Shown here piece after piece: positions 11,525 to 22,388 of a DNA stretch of 64,000 nucleotides (within the stretch, counting starts at the first letter, position 1; each line of letters opens with the position of its first letter). The DNA comes from Pilasporangium apinafurcum. Lineage: Eukaryota; Oomycota; Peronosporomycetes; Pythiales; Pythiaceae. The notes under the pieces were generated by a model. The model had not been told where the DNA came from. It did no database searches and saw nothing but the letters and a program-made list of their open reading frames with translations. The translations under genes were made by a program, and so were the position numbers. The stretch spans positions 18,946 through 82,945 of the forward strand of contig BCKE01000074.1 in NCBI GenBank assembly GCA_001600495.1, in the 5' to 3' direction.

Positions 11525-11864
11525 CTCGATCTGCTTAGTTCACAAGGATCACGTTGTTGTCTTGAGATGCTCTGTGTACATGAATGGATTGATGTCAAGA
11601 GATGTGGCAGTTGTCAGCCATCATACCGTTAAAAGGGAAACCGTGAACAACGCAGCAATATACTTTTCTCACATTTTTTTTCTTTTTTTTGCTCAATATT
11701 TGTTGGTTGGGTTGATAAATAAGGCTAAAGAAAAAAAACTCTTGCAAGTGACACTTACAGATACGCGACTTCCAGGGAGAGAGAGGAGGAGGACAGACTC
11801 AAACACAAACTCCTGTTCCTTTTCCCCTCCTCTATCGCTCTCTTCACTTTACTCTTTGTACAAT
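11525..11864. other. Intergenic region with pyrimidine/purine-rich tracts
   Basis: About 340 bp between the 5' end of the degenerate JmjC gene and the 3' end of the C2H2 gene. It contains T-rich runs near 11670-11700 and a GA-rich run near 11775-11800. It should hold the promoter of the gene starting at 11524. No other feature is seen. Confidence 0.45.
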
Positions 11865-13361
11865 TTAGCAATAGGAATCCTTCATAAGTTCCAGGACGAC
11901 GCTCAGCTCTTCGCCCGTAAACTCTGGTGCGGCGGGATTCATCGGTGGAGGGACAGCAAAGCCGCCAAACTTCATGTCTTCGCCCTGTGGCGGAGGTCGC
12001 AATACGTGGTGTGGAGGAGCATGGTGATGGTGGTGACGGTATCCTACATTGGGGCTCTCGTCGTTGGCATCTTCGTCCGACCGTGAGTGGCTATAGTGAC
12101 CACCGTAAGATGAGCGATGATGGTGGGTGCTAGCGGACGAAGCGTATGTGCTTTCAGAGCTGATAGAGAATGCCGGCATAGAGGAACTGACATCCGTTGC
12201 ACGCGAGTAGGAGGGGAAAGCGCTTGAAGTTGGCTTCATCCGGTGCGGTTCTGAATAAACGTGGTCAATCTCTTGCACCTTTTTTTGGTCTTTTTGTAGC
12301 ATCGGCAAACTAGCGAGGTTCAGCTCCCCTGCACCACCAAAGAATTGCCCCATTAGTTTGCGTGGCGGCTGGGCAGATGGTGCCTTGTTCTTATCAGGGT
12401 AGCCGCCATAGAGGAAGCTGCCTGTGGGGTGTGTATGGTGGTGATGTGGGGGAGGTTGTGAGTGGTGATGCTGGGATACTTGGGTATCGTACTCGGGACG
12501 GGCTGGGTGATCCGCGGGGGAAAAGTAGTCACTGGTGTCCTTGGTAGCCACACTGGTCCGCGCAGATGTCCCCATTGTGGACGAAGAACCATTGCTGGAG
12601 GAGTTTGTGGAAGCAGACTCTTGTTGTGCTCCCACAATAATGTTATGGTGTAGTTTTTGGTGTTGAGCAAACTCCTTGTAATTATCGCAGCTCCAGGAGC
12701 AATTAACACCGATACAACGGAATAGATTTTGTCCCTCAGGGAAGTGGATGCGCATGTGGCGCTTGAGCTTGGTACTGGTGTTGAAACGTTTGCCACAGGT
12801 CGCGAAGATACACGGGTACGGCCGTTCGCCGCTGTGGATGCGCTTGTGACGACTGAGATTTCCCGAGGTGTTGAACCGCTGTGAGCAGCCTTCGTAGTCA
12901 CACGCATATGGCTTGGTGCCAGTGTGGATACGCATGTGGCGTCGCAGCGCAAATGATCGTGGGAATTGCTTGCCGCAATGCACTTCCGCACAGATGAAAA
13001 CATCCTTCTTCGTTTTCTTCTTCTTGATTTCGGAGTTTCCAGCGCCGACATTCATGGTTGAGCTGGGGGTTGGCATGACGCTGATGGCACCGACGGGTTC
13101 GTCGCTGTCAACGTCATCCTGCCAGCTGCCCATGTCATCATGAACATCGTCGTGGTGGTTGTTGCTGCTGCTGTGTTGCCACGGCATATGGTTGGAAGTG
13201 GAGTTGGTGTGGAAGTCGTGGTTACTGTGGTTATGGCTCCCTCCTCCCGTTGCCCCTCCTCCTCTTCCTGGTTGTTTAAGGAACCCCACAGGATGGTCCA
13301 GATCGCCTCCGCTCTCAACGATGTGGATTAGCATACTGTAGAAAGTTGCAAAGTGAACCAT
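11865..13361 (-). CDS. C2H2 zinc-finger protein, probable DNA-binding regulator
   Basis: An intronless frame of 498 residues. Three classical TFIIIA-type fingers lie in tandem at about residues 122-215: CAEVHCGKQFPRSFALRRH..H, CDYEGCSQRFNTSGNLSRH..H and CIFATCGKRFNTSTKLKRH..H. They are joined by the standard TG(T/E)(K/R)PY linkers. A fourth, looser finger follows (CIGVNCSWSCDNYKEFAQHQ..H). All have the long C-x4-C spacing seen in Zic/Gli/YY1-type fingers. The N terminus is rich in Gly, His and Asn. The C-terminal 280 residues are low-complexity Ser/His/Pro with runs such as HHHHTHP and RHHHHHAPPHH, ending in an acidic FTGEELSVVLELMKDS helix that could be an interaction motif. A nuclear transcription regulator is the likely role. 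The promoter side (13362-13440) is strongly CT-rich. Confidence 0.8.
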   Translation of the reverse strand: MVHFATFYSMLIHIVESGGDLDHPVGFLKQPGRGGGATGGGSHNHSNHDFHTNSTSNHMPWQHSSSNNHHDDVHDDMGSWQDDVDSDEPVGAISVMPTPSSTMNVGAGNSEIKKKKTKKDVFICAEVHCGKQFPRSFALRRHMRIHTGTKPYACDYEGCSQRFNTSGNLSRHKRIHSGERPYPCIFATCGKRFNTSTKLKRHMRIHFPEGQNLFRCIGVNCSWSCDNYKEFAQHQKLHHNIIVGAQQESASTNSSSNGSSSTMGTSARTSVATKDTSDYFSPADHPARPEYDTQVSQHHHSQPPPHHHHTHPTGSFLYGGYPDKNKAPSAQPPRKLMGQFFGGAGELNLASLPMLQKDQKKVQEIDHVYSEPHRMKPTSSAFPSYSRATDVSSSMPAFSISSESTYASSASTHHHRSSYGGHYSHSRSDEDANDESPNVGYRHHHHHAPPHHVLRPPPQGEDMKFGGFAVPPPMNPAAPEFTGEELSVVLELMKDSYC

Positions 13362-14642
13362 CGTTTATCCACTTTTTTACATTGCTCCTCCTGCTAGCTC
13401 TCCTCTCCCCTCTCTCTCCTCCCACTTGGCTTTTGTTTGACACTCACACACACATACTCGCTCATCCCCCAAAAGGTTGAAATGCCACTTTTTTATCCCA
13501 AAAAAGAAGATACACGCGCAGAAAAGAGAGCTGGAAGAATGCCAGCTTGCCCCCAACTCGTGATTTTACACCCACAGAAGCGTAATTTACCACAAAAAAT
13601 ATTTGAATTTTATACAGGAGCAAAAAACGTCAATGTTATTTTTCGAAAATGCCTCCATTACGCAAAACCGAATAATAATAAAAGAATTGTAAAACACTCT
13701 TTCACGCATCGTTGACAGAAGATCAGACTAGAAATGGATGGATCTTAGTTACATTCTCGTTCGATCCGTGAATCAACTCAACACATAAAACAACAAACGT
13801 ATTTCATGAATGATACCAATTGTTGAACATAAGAAATGTAACAGCTTCGACCGATCAGTAAGTGAATATGTATGTGGCGGATACAGTGCCACTATTTCTA
13901 AAATTCGAAAAAGATTCCTGCCGAGAAAAATTGTTGAGCAATGAAATTGACCTCAGCATATTAAGCCGTTGAATATTATACTGTTCGGCATAAGCCACAA
14001 AGAAATACGAAAATCGAATAGACGAAAAGGGAGTTGGGATCCGTTGGCATCCATGTCAGCATTCCTTGGATGAGTTTCTCGGAAGCAGGTGCTCATGTCG
14101 GATATTAATCGGCAATAGTGCGGAGATGTGCATGCAAAATTTACAAAAAAGGTGATAGCTGTCACAGAAACGAGTCCATTCGATTATGGGAAAGAAAACA
14201 TTTTCTTGGGGAAGTAGGTATGCACCGATTTGTATAATTGGCCTGTCTCCAAAGCTCATTTGTAGGTTCACCCGAGATGCTAGAATGGTAGCGACAAAAT
14301 AATGCCGAAGAAGTTATTATCGTAATGAGTCAGAACGAGCACATGTAAAACGAATAATCCGAATCGCTACAGGACGATTGATTCATCATTTTCTTGATCT
14401 TATTCGACAATGACTGGCATCGTGGAACGTGTTACCGACATGTATCATTTCTCGAAGTAATATGTGGGAGAAGCAACTGAATTTGGTCTTTTTGTACACT
14501 CACGAATGCCACTCTTTCATGTCTGGTTAGTGATCCGATGGGTACCTATCTGAACGCAAAAGTGAGGGCAAGTCAGCTGGACCGAAGGGGAAGATCGACC
14601 GCGAAGAAAACGAATCCATAAAATTTCATCACTTGATTAGTC
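13362..14642. other. Non-coding, AT-rich stretch
   Basis: Nothing recognisable beyond a CT-rich tract at about 13380-13430 upstream of the C2H2 gene. Small open frames here show no family motifs. No RNA gene or repeat was identified. Confidence 0.4.
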
Positions 14643-14978
14643 CTAATGTCTACATGGTTGTGCGGTCAAATGATCACCTGGAGTTTGATGCTGAAGCTTA
14701 TTCAACAGATGAAAATCAGAGTCAACATCAACCACACATATAAAGTATACTTTCTCTCCATAATCACGAATCCCCAATGAATCAAGTGTGCCACACTGCG
14801 ATATAAATTTCCTAAAACCTTGAAACGTATCCATAATTTCAGGCAGTTTTACAAACACAGAATTCCATTTTTCTTCTGCTTCTTCTTCACTTCTGTGTAC
14901 CGTAAAATGGTAAACTTGGTCATCCAAAGCATAGTGCGCACACTGCATGCATTGACTTTGCACACAAGATACCCCCAA
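14643..14978 (-). CDS. Hypothetical 111-residue open frame, possibly a gene fragment
   Basis: An open frame with reasonable amino-acid composition (FVKLPEIMDTFQGFRKFI, EEEAEEKWNSVF, GEKVYFICVVDVDSDFHLL). Its size and alternating strand/helix look resemble a dimeric alpha-beta barrel protein, but I cannot name a family. It lies alone in gene-poor DNA. A partly open frame lies just upstream (to 15070) and could be an extra exon or random. Confidence 0.25.
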   Translation of the reverse strand: MGVSCVQSQCMQCAHYALDDQVYHFTVHRSEEEAEEKWNSVFVKLPEIMDTFQGFRKFISQCGTLDSLGIRDYGEKVYFICVVDVDSDFHLLNKLQHQTPGDHLTAQPCRH

Positions 14979-16459
14979 GTTCGTTCACATAGACAAGAAG
15001 GCGAACCTATTTGAGTCTGAGAGGAGATGAGCATTATTTTGCAATCAACTCGCGCCTGTACCATTTTCAAACTTGGTTCCAGACGTTTTTTATGTGAAGA
15101 AATTCAGCTTGTCAAAGCCCACTGAAGAATAATAACGCTGCAAAACATAAGCTAGTGCGGCGAATGAAGTTAAACTATTGTATCATTATTATAATCAATT
15201 GCTACTTCAATTATTAAACTGAGCGGTTATGATGGGCATGTGCACATTGTAAAGACCTTAGCTGTCCCAGTTGTTTTATGGCAGAGGGATTGTACATACA
15301 CATTTGATTGCACATCTTCCTTCAACGATTTTCATCTCCCTTTTTCTTACCTTAAATCAGCTCATCACATGATCTGTCAGTTATTCACAACCAGATGGGT
15401 GAGATAGGATGAGAATGAGTCAAAGACAAGTCTCTTTGTTGCAAAGTAGGTAGGACTGAGATTCTACGTCGAACCCATGTTGACGAAGTTGCCAAGACAT
15501 CAAATTCTTCCAGAGCAAGCTGGTATAGCGAAATAAGCGGGATTTATTGCGTTGCTATACCGCATTACACTGGGGCCAATTGGTCGCATGAAGCCCAGTC
15601 ATCTTCGTGTTCTTTCGCATGAGCAGTTGATGACTCTGGATTAGGCATGAAGAACTTTGTATATGCACTGTACACGTGGATAATGTTCAAGTTAAGTAAC
15701 AAATTCGATTGATATTGGTAGTTGAACGCAATTGTAGCTGAGCAGTGACCGATGTGTATCCATGAGAACTCGGAAACGACAGTATGTTACGTTTACAATT
15801 AATACATACGCAAAAGGGACATGACTTAGTTGATATGGCGATGCGAAGACGTCAGATGCAGATGATATGATGGCTTCAGCAACATCTTCATTGGTCAAGA
15901 CCTGTCCACACGCGGTGTGATGCTAGTACAAAAGCCCATCAACCCGAGATGACATAGCCGAGCTGGTCGATGACGTTCATGACGTGATGGATACCTCACC
16001 GAAACGTTCCGGATTTGTATTTTGAAACGTTCATAACCCGTCAATGCATCTTATCACAGGAAGCGGCATTATATCTTTACAAAATGTTAAACTTCGTTGG
16101 TCGCTGTCATCCCACTATCATAAATTGTCCGACACTCTTCGCATTATGCGTTATCGAGAAGTAAGAAGCTCGTAACCAAAGATTTACTACAAAATCAGTG
16201 CTGTATCTCCTACGATACAGCGGGATTGCCAGTTGTAGCCGCATCGAGCCATCCTAGTCACACACACGCCTAGTTTAGATATAAAACTAGAGCGCGATGA
16301 ATTCTAGAGGCCCAGCAGTTTTGGCACGATATAGCAAACGATGATCATTTTGTATTCATTTACACCAAATTCGACCGTGCCAGAAACAGTGTTCTACTGT
16401 GCAGGTTTCTATAGATCATTGTCATGAGGGCGTCATAGAGCAACATCGATTACGACAAA
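14979..16459. other. Gene-poor region, nothing recognised
   Basis: About 1.5 kb of mixed-composition DNA with no frame that shows family motifs on either strand and no recognisable repeat. Confidence 0.4.
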
Positions 16460-18030
16460 TCACACCCATATTAATGCTGTCACCAGTTGGCAATAGTGGA
16501 AGTGAATATTTATAACTTGACGTCGTATACTTAGTAAAGAAGCTTGATTCCTCGCATTTGCGTAGATTTCTTTGGTCGTGGTACCAATGATGTCAAACGA
16601 GTTTGTTTTAATGAAGATACGCTTTTCATTGTGCGTGAGGACGATACATATGAACCGACGAGAACAAGATTTTCCCAATCATGTAGCCATCTTCCATAAA
16701 TACTGTAATGGGTTTCGGTTAATTTTGTAATTACGACACGACGTGCTTTTTCTGAACGATTCGACCAGTCAAACACTTCAAACGATCGTTCTTGGTTGTG
16801 CTTGGCAACAAGTCTGAAGCAAATATAAGAATCCAAAATGCTGCTAATGATCATATAAGAAGCTAGTTCTTCGAGTGTTTGGTTCTAATGTGAATCACAT
16901 CCTTCTCTTTGGAGATCAAATGCATAAAAAGTGGTTACAGTGAGTTCTTAGCAAATCACAGCATTGAAGTGATCACACTCTGATCGCTGTCTCATCACAA
17001 TGCCCTTCGCATGTTCCACTAAACTTAGTGAAGATGCAAGTTAATTGATAGTAAGGAAAGACTACGCTGTGATGGAAGACACATCGTCAATACCTGGAGG
17101 AACTAGGATGGGCAACTTGCCCATCTTAATATTACAATGGGACGGCCAACCAAATATGGTCTTAAGAAGTGTATCAGCGACTGTCCCAGCGCAAATTGGA
17201 CCATAAATCCAAGCGACATAGCATGCCCGCTAAGACAGTGCAAATTTTTGTGGACAAGTTCCATGGTAAATTCCGATATTTTGATATAGGGTATTAAATA
17301 ATCCAATGTTTTAACAAGCAATCCGCGAGCCAACGGTGCCAGTTTTCAGTTGTTTTCCTAAACTCAAAAAATCCGCAACTGCCTTTTAGCACATAATATT
17401 TTGGCATAGGATAGTTTTTTATTTGTAATGATGAACAAAGCAAACAGCGTTCAAATCGAACTAGTGGTTGTCGAGTAATTAGCAGTCAAAGATGAGTATT
17501 CGCTTCCATTTTGGCATTGTTTTAGCTTGATGGTCATCGTTTTTATTTCTTTTGATTCATAATTCGTTTCATATATGTCATTTACCCTAACCATATTGAA
17601 TAAAATGAGCTCTAATATTGTCAAGAGTGTTTGTCGTCCAAGTAATTTGGCGGCAATCTTCGAGTTATTGGTGCAATACTGTTGGTGTCTTAAGCCACTC
17701 TTCAGCACTTGAGTTCCATACTATGTGCTACAGAGTATATCATTGGACAAAAATGGTATTGTGGTATTTTTTATGTTCTGAACGACCTTGAGAATCGCAA
17801 AATCGATGACCATCTGACAGAAAATGCAAATTTTGTCGTACCAGTTCTCCTCTCTGGATGCTACGACTTGGATAATAATCACGGGAAACAAGTTTTCTTG
17901 GACGGATCTGTTTCGAACTGCCACACATTTTCGTAGAGCACGAATAGCGGATTTTTTGGATTTTGGCCAACCTAAGAATTAGGCTGTTTTTGGCTCCCTT
18001 GACTTGCGGATTGCTTGTTAATAAATTCAA
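16460..18030 (-). pseudogene. Possible eroded membrane-protein pseudogene
   Basis: Several short frames on the minus strand, interrupted by stops and frame changes, read like pieces of one polytopic membrane protein. Examples are ENLFPVIIIQVVASREENWY and IDFAILKVVQNIKN (17.75-17.92 kb), LLTILELILFNMVRVNDIYE (about 17.6 kb), LGFMVQFALGQSLIHFLRPY (about 17.2 kb), and overlapping frames at 16.53-16.85 kb that share DNA but shift frame. No family could be named. The alternative is chance hydrophobic frames in AT-rich DNA. Confidence 0.28.
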
Positions 18031-18572
18031 AATATAAATTTAATCGTCAAAGGATGATAGCGCATGTCGAATCTTCATGCCATCAGTGAGCAAAGCAGTA
18101 GAAGACATTTGTCTCTCCGCTGTCACAACTCCTGTATGTTACTGACATTGCCTTTCATAATAGTAAAAGCTACGTTGTCGCCTTTCCTCGCTGGTGACGA
18201 TGGATTGGTCATACTCGCCTCGATGTGCCGTCACCGCCTGCATTTTGTTCGCGCGAATTGTGACAAAACGCGGCCAGCGTGGGATCCCCGATGCCCCAAC
18301 TCCTTGTTGAAAGAACGACAAAGTGCCGATCCGTATAGCAGAGAAGTCTAAAAGTCAACGTTAGCTAATCACATACACGTCTTTTTCTTTGCCAGTTCTT
18401 CGTACTGAAGTCAGTGGATGGCAGGAATCAGCATCAAAGATTCCTTTCTGCAAATGTCTCTGTTCTCAATTTCGGCAGATCCCTTTCAAGATTCACTTCC
18501 GAATTCGCCACTTTCAGCCCAAACTCGAGTATCAAAACTCAATAAACCAACTTCCATTCATATAGAAGAAAG
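18031..18572. other. Upstream region of the first GDPD copy
   Basis: No coding region is supported. The segment near 18437 (AAAGATTCCTTTC) recurs near 21822 ahead of the broken third GDPD copy, so it probably belongs to an ancestral upstream region of this gene family. Confidence 0.4.
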
Positions 18573-19760
18573 ATGGTGCAAATTTGGTATGCAAGTGCGC
18601 TCTTACTAGCGCTAGCCGCACTTTCTCCAGCAAATGCCGCCACCTGTGATGATGGCACCCCTACGACAGCCCCAAAGAACCGCCCATTGGTCGTGGGTCA
18701 TCGTGGCGCGCCAGGATACTTGCCTGATCACACGATCGAAGGTTACACGCTTGCGATTGAAACAGGTGTCGATATCATCGAACCAGATCTTGTATCTACG
18801 AAAGATGGCGTCCTGATCTGTCGCCATGAGCCTAACATTATCGCTACTACTAACGTCGCAGACCATCCGGAATTTGCTGATCGCAAGAAGACCGTCGCAC
18901 TTGATGGGGTCAACACGACTGGGTACTTCGTCAGCGACTTCACTTTGGAAGAGATCAAGACGCTGCGTGCCGTGCAGCCACTCTCAGAACGAGATCAAAG
19001 CTACAACGGTCTCTATCAAATCCCCACGTTTGATGAAGTCATTGCGCTGGCACAAACCAAGGCTAAGGAAGTTGGACGCACGATTGGTATCTATCCAGAA
19101 ACCAAGCATCCAACTTACCACAAACAATTGGGTCTGCCGTTGGAAGACAAATTATTGGAATCGCTTGATGCGGCTGGTTGGAATCATGCGGATGCACCTG
19201 TGTACATCCAGTCGTTTGAGCAAAGTAACCTGAAGGAATTGAACACCAAAACTAATGTTACGCTTGTGCAGCTCGTGAGCGGATCGGGAAATGACCCTGT
19301 CACGGGTGAAGTCACATTTGTCGCTCCGAACGATCGTCCATATGACTGGANNNTNGCNGGNCGAACNGANNNNTNNNGNTACNTGGTNANTCCNGAAGGA
19401 CTGGCGGAAGTGGCGGAATATGCCCAGATTATTTCACCTTGGAAGCGCTACATTCTGAAGGCACTACCTGCTGCTGTGGATGAGAACGGTAGTCCTGTGG
19501 ATTTCGATGGCGATGGCAAAATTGCCGATTCGGACTACACAATCATTGAATACCCTCAGATTATTGAAGATGCGCATACCGCTGGCTTGAAGGTACACAC
19601 GTGGACGTTCCGTGATGAAGCATACCGTTTGGCTGTTAACTACTCAAGCGATCCGACCGAAGAATACTTGGAGATTTTCCGATTGGGCATTGATGGTGTG
19701 TTCAGTGATAACTGCAAGACTGCTGTGCCTGCACGTGACGCCTACCTCGCAGAGGAATAA
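18573..19760 (+). CDS. Secreted glycerophosphodiester phosphodiesterase, copy 1
   Basis: A single-exon frame of 395 residues. A signal peptide is clear ([20 protein letters not shown], cleavage likely after NAA). The GDPD catalytic set is intact: HRG at 43-45 in [19 protein letters not shown], the E-x-D metal site at 70/72 in [20 protein letters not shown], and the second histidine at 85. The C-terminal GLKVHTWTF and [10 protein letters not shown] blocks are also present. The enzyme hydrolyses glycerophosphodiesters to glycerol-3-phosphate and an alcohol and would act outside the cell or in the secretory path. A block of ambiguous bases lies at 19351-19396. The coding DNA is nearly identical to copy 2 (20033-21217) from the ATG to the IADSDY codons and then diverges sharply. 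The two genes converge tail to tail. Confidence 0.92.
   Translation: MVQIWYASALLLALAALSPANAATCDDGTPTTAPKNRPLVVGHRGAPGYLPDHTIEGYTLAIETGVDIIEPDLVSTKDGVLICRHEPNIIATTNVADHPEFADRKKTVALDGVNTTGYFVSDFTLEEIKTLRAVQPLSERDQSYNGLYQIPTFDEVIALAQTKAKEVGRTIGIYPETKHPTYHKQLGLPLEDKLLESLDAAGWNHADAPVYIQSFEQSNLKELNTKTNVTLVQLVSGSGNDPVTGEVTFVAPNDRPYDWXXXXRXXXXXYXXXXEGLAEVAEYAQIISPWKRYILKALPAAVDENGSPVDFDGDGKIADSDYTIIEYPQIIEDAHTAGLKVHTWTFRDEAYRLAVNYSSDPTEEYLEIFRLGIDGVFSDNCKTAVPARDAYLAEE
19351..19396. other. Scattered ambiguous bases inside GDPD copy 1
   Basis: The Ns are interspersed with called bases rather than forming a gap. The called bases all agree with copy 2, and most Ns fall on third codon positions. This is the pattern expected when reads from diverged paralogs or alleles were merged into one consensus. 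Confidence 0.85.
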
Positions 19761-20032
19761 GCAGCAAGCCATGTTGTAGATTGTCGCTGATACTCTTTGT
19801 TTTTGCAGTCTGTATTAAATGAATCCAAACTCAGCTATTTGTATGTTTCTTGGCCATGTAAATTTGTGTTTTATTTACTACACCATAAATCACCAACCGA
19901 ACACTGGCAGAGGGTGACAAGACAGAGCCAATGTGGATATTTTTGCTCTTAGACAGGAAACATGATAGAGTCGCTCAAATGGCTCAGATTAGTAAGTGTT
20001 AAACGCGTGTGATGATGCAAAAATTCAACTAT

Positions 20033-21217
20033 CTACATCGTCATGTACACATCACGCGCTGCGACGGCCGTCTTACCATTGTCGCTGAACAATCCGTCAA
20101 TCCCCAAGTTGAAAAACTCTAAGTACTCGGCAATCGGATTGCCCGAGTAATTCAGCGCCAGGCGGTAACCTTCATCTCGGAACGTCCAACAATGCACCTT
20201 CAAGCCAGCGGTATGCGCATCCTCGACGAGTTGCGGATTCATAAAGACCTTGTAGTCCGAGTCGGCAATTTTGCCATCGCCATCGAAATCCACAGGACTA
20301 CCGTTCTCATCCACAGCAGCAGGTAGTGCCTTCAGAATGTAGCGCTTCCAAGGTGAAATAATCTGGGCATATTCCGCCACTTCCGCCAGTCCTTCGGGAC
20401 TAACCATGTAACTGTACAGGTCAGTTCGCCCCGCAATTATCCAGTCATATGGACGATCGNNNGGNGCNNCAAANNTGANNTCNCCNGTGACAGGGTCANT
20501 NNCNNANCCNNNNANGAGCTGCACAAGCGTAACATTAGTTTTGGTGTTCAATTCCTTCAGGTTACTTTGCTCAAACGACTGGATGTACACAGGTGCATCC
20601 GCATGATTCCAACCAGCCGCATCAAGCGATTCCAATAATTTGTCTTCCAACGGCAGACCCAATTGTTTGTGGTAAGTTGGATGCTTGGTTTCTGGATAGA
20701 TACCAATCGTGCGTCCAACTTCCTTAGCCTTGGTTTGTGCCAGCGCAATGACTTCATCAAACGTGGGGATTTGATAGAGACCGTTGTAGCTTTGATCTCG
20801 TTCTGAGAGTGGCTGCACGGCACGCAGCGTCTTGATCTCTTCCAAAGTGAAGTCGCTGACGAAGTACCCAGTCGTGTTGACCCCATCAAGTGCGACGGTC
20901 TTCTTGCGATCAGCAAATTCCGGATGGTCTGCGACGTTAGTAGTAGCGATAATGTTAGGCTCATGGCGACAGATCAGGACGCCATCTTTCGTAGATACAA
21001 GATCTGGTTCGATGATATCGACACCTTGTTCGATAGCGAGTGTATACCCCTCAATCGTGTGATCAGGCAAGTATCCTGGCGCGCCACGATGACCCACGAC
21101 CAATGGGCGGTTCTTTGGGGCTGTCGTAGGGGTGCCATCATCACAGGTGGCGGCATTTGCTGGAGAAAGTGCGGCTAGCGCTAGTAAGAGCGCACTTGCA
21201 TACCAAATTTGCACCAT
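20033..21217 (-). CDS. Secreted glycerophosphodiester phosphodiesterase, copy 2
   Basis: A single-exon frame of 394 residues in inverted orientation to copy 1, with the same signal peptide and the same HRG, E-x-D and His catalytic residues. Residues 1 to about 310 are the same as copy 1 apart from one ET to EQ change and the ambiguous positions. From IADSDY onward the tail differs at many sites ([20 protein letters not shown] against [20 protein letters not shown] in copy 1) and ends [10 protein letters not shown]. Upstream of the ATG the two copies have no similarity. The near-identity therefore covers just the first three quarters of the coding region. Ambiguous bases lie at 20460-20516. 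The function is presumably as for copy 1, with possible differences from the C-terminal part. Confidence 0.92.
   Translation of the reverse strand: MVQIWYASALLLALAALSPANAATCDDGTPTTAPKNRPLVVGHRGAPGYLPDHTIEGYTLAIEQGVDIIEPDLVSTKDGVLICRHEPNIIATTNVADHPEFADRKKTVALDGVNTTGYFVSDFTLEEIKTLRAVQPLSERDQSYNGLYQIPTFDEVIALAQTKAKEVGRTIGIYPETKHPTYHKQLGLPLEDKLLESLDAAGWNHADAPVYIQSFEQSNLKELNTKTNVTLVQLXXXXXXDPVXXXXXFXXXXDRPYDWIIAGRTDLYSYMVSPEGLAEVAEYAQIISPWKRYILKALPAAVDENGSPVDFDGDGKIADSDYKVFMNPQLVEDAHTAGLKVHCWTFRDEGYRLALNYSGNPIAEYLEFFNLGIDGLFSDNGKTAVAARDVYMTM
20460..20516. other. Scattered ambiguous bases inside GDPD copy 2
   Basis: As in copy 1, Ns alternate with called bases that match the partner copy. They affect the codons immediately upstream of those affected in copy 1, so the two masked blocks are adjacent in the protein (about residues 235-261 here and 260-279 in copy 1). 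Confidence 0.85.
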
Positions 21218-21819
21218 TATTACTGGATCGGTTCTTTTTGACCTTAGGTTGGTGCGATGGCGATGGTGAAAATGAAAGTGAATCTCTTCAGCGCTGACCT
21301 TAGAGAATATCCTATGGGTGCTTGATAGCCACTGTCAGTCTAGTTCGGCGTTGGTACGAGCGGAAAGAGCCACTGACATCATCAATCATCAGGTGTGCCA
21401 ATCATTGCAGATAAAGATTCTGGTTGAAGTCCCACTTCCTTGGGGAATAAGTGACAAGTGAAATTAATTATTAAAAATTAAAGGAAGCCTCTTAATTTCT
21501 ACAACCCTGTGACATCAATGAAGGAAATAAACCGAATCTTCAAATTCATGACGATGCATCTATACTCCAACACGTACTGGTGTCATTTTGTTGATGAAGT
21601 AAATGCAACTTTATCTCGTACAGATGTGTTTATGGAAGTCGTGACAGTAGTGGTTTCATTGACGCGGTGTGAAAGATGGAGAACGACTATATCTTTACTT
21701 GGTAATAACATGAATTACTACTTTGCCTTAGAGCGAATCTTGACAGTCCTAAACGAATCTCTCATCGCCTAGAATCAGACATTTCAATACTTGCGAACCG
21801 CTACATATAGTTGTACGGC
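21218..21819. other. Intergenic, upstream of GDPD copy 2
   Basis: About 600 bp without supported coding sequence. It should hold the promoter of copy 2. One open frame at 21509-21772 shows no motif. Confidence 0.4.
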
Positions 21820-22206
21820 CATCACTAAAGATTCCTTTCCATTGTGTGTCCTCGATGAAGCAACGTTAGCACAGGGGAAGCAATTGCATCGACTATACGT
21901 AGATCAGGTGATCTGGGTGCGACTTAACTAGTCTCGACAGGCTCTGTGATGCTGTTGATGAGAGTCTCACTATGGATGTTTTTAGTGGGCAAATTAACGT
22001 GCTGAGTGATTACGGTAAAATATGTGCTGGTGAACACCCAAGGCAGAGTACTGGTAGTATAATATCAAAGTGCACATTTGGATGTTCCGTGATAAACCAT
22101 ACTGCTTGGCATTAAACTACTCTGGTAATCTTCCGACTTGGTATTGATGTTTTCAGCGATGCTTGTAAGATGGTCGTCCCTACACATGATGCATAGATGG
22201 GGGAAT
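21820..22206 (+). pseudogene. Third GDPD copy, broken
   Basis: The DNA at about 22070-22206 aligns with the last 130 bp of the intact copies: CATTTGGATGTTCCGTGATA matches the WTFRDE codons, and later bases match LGIDG, FSD and the final codons. The stretch at about 21955-22010 aligns with the [19 protein letters not shown] codons with many substitutions. Stops and small deletions break every frame. A copy of the upstream motif AAAGATTCCTTTC lies near 21822, so most of the coding region has been lost in between. Same orientation as copy 1. Confidence 0.65.
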
Positions 22207-22388
22207 AAACAGAGAGTGATTCATGTTTCTTGTATGTGATCGAAAAGGTGACCGGCATATCCCCTAATACGAAATGTATAACGTCAATGACGCAGCTTTA
22301 TGTGTGGAAAATATCACCGCGCTATTCGTCATTTGCAAGACTCGAAAAGACGCGTCTGCTCGTATTTCTATCGTTTGAACATAGTTGA

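Noticed and set aside
18826-19233. Identical 135-codon frames inside both GDPD copies
   Set aside because: Alternative-frame shadows; they match each other only because the genes do.
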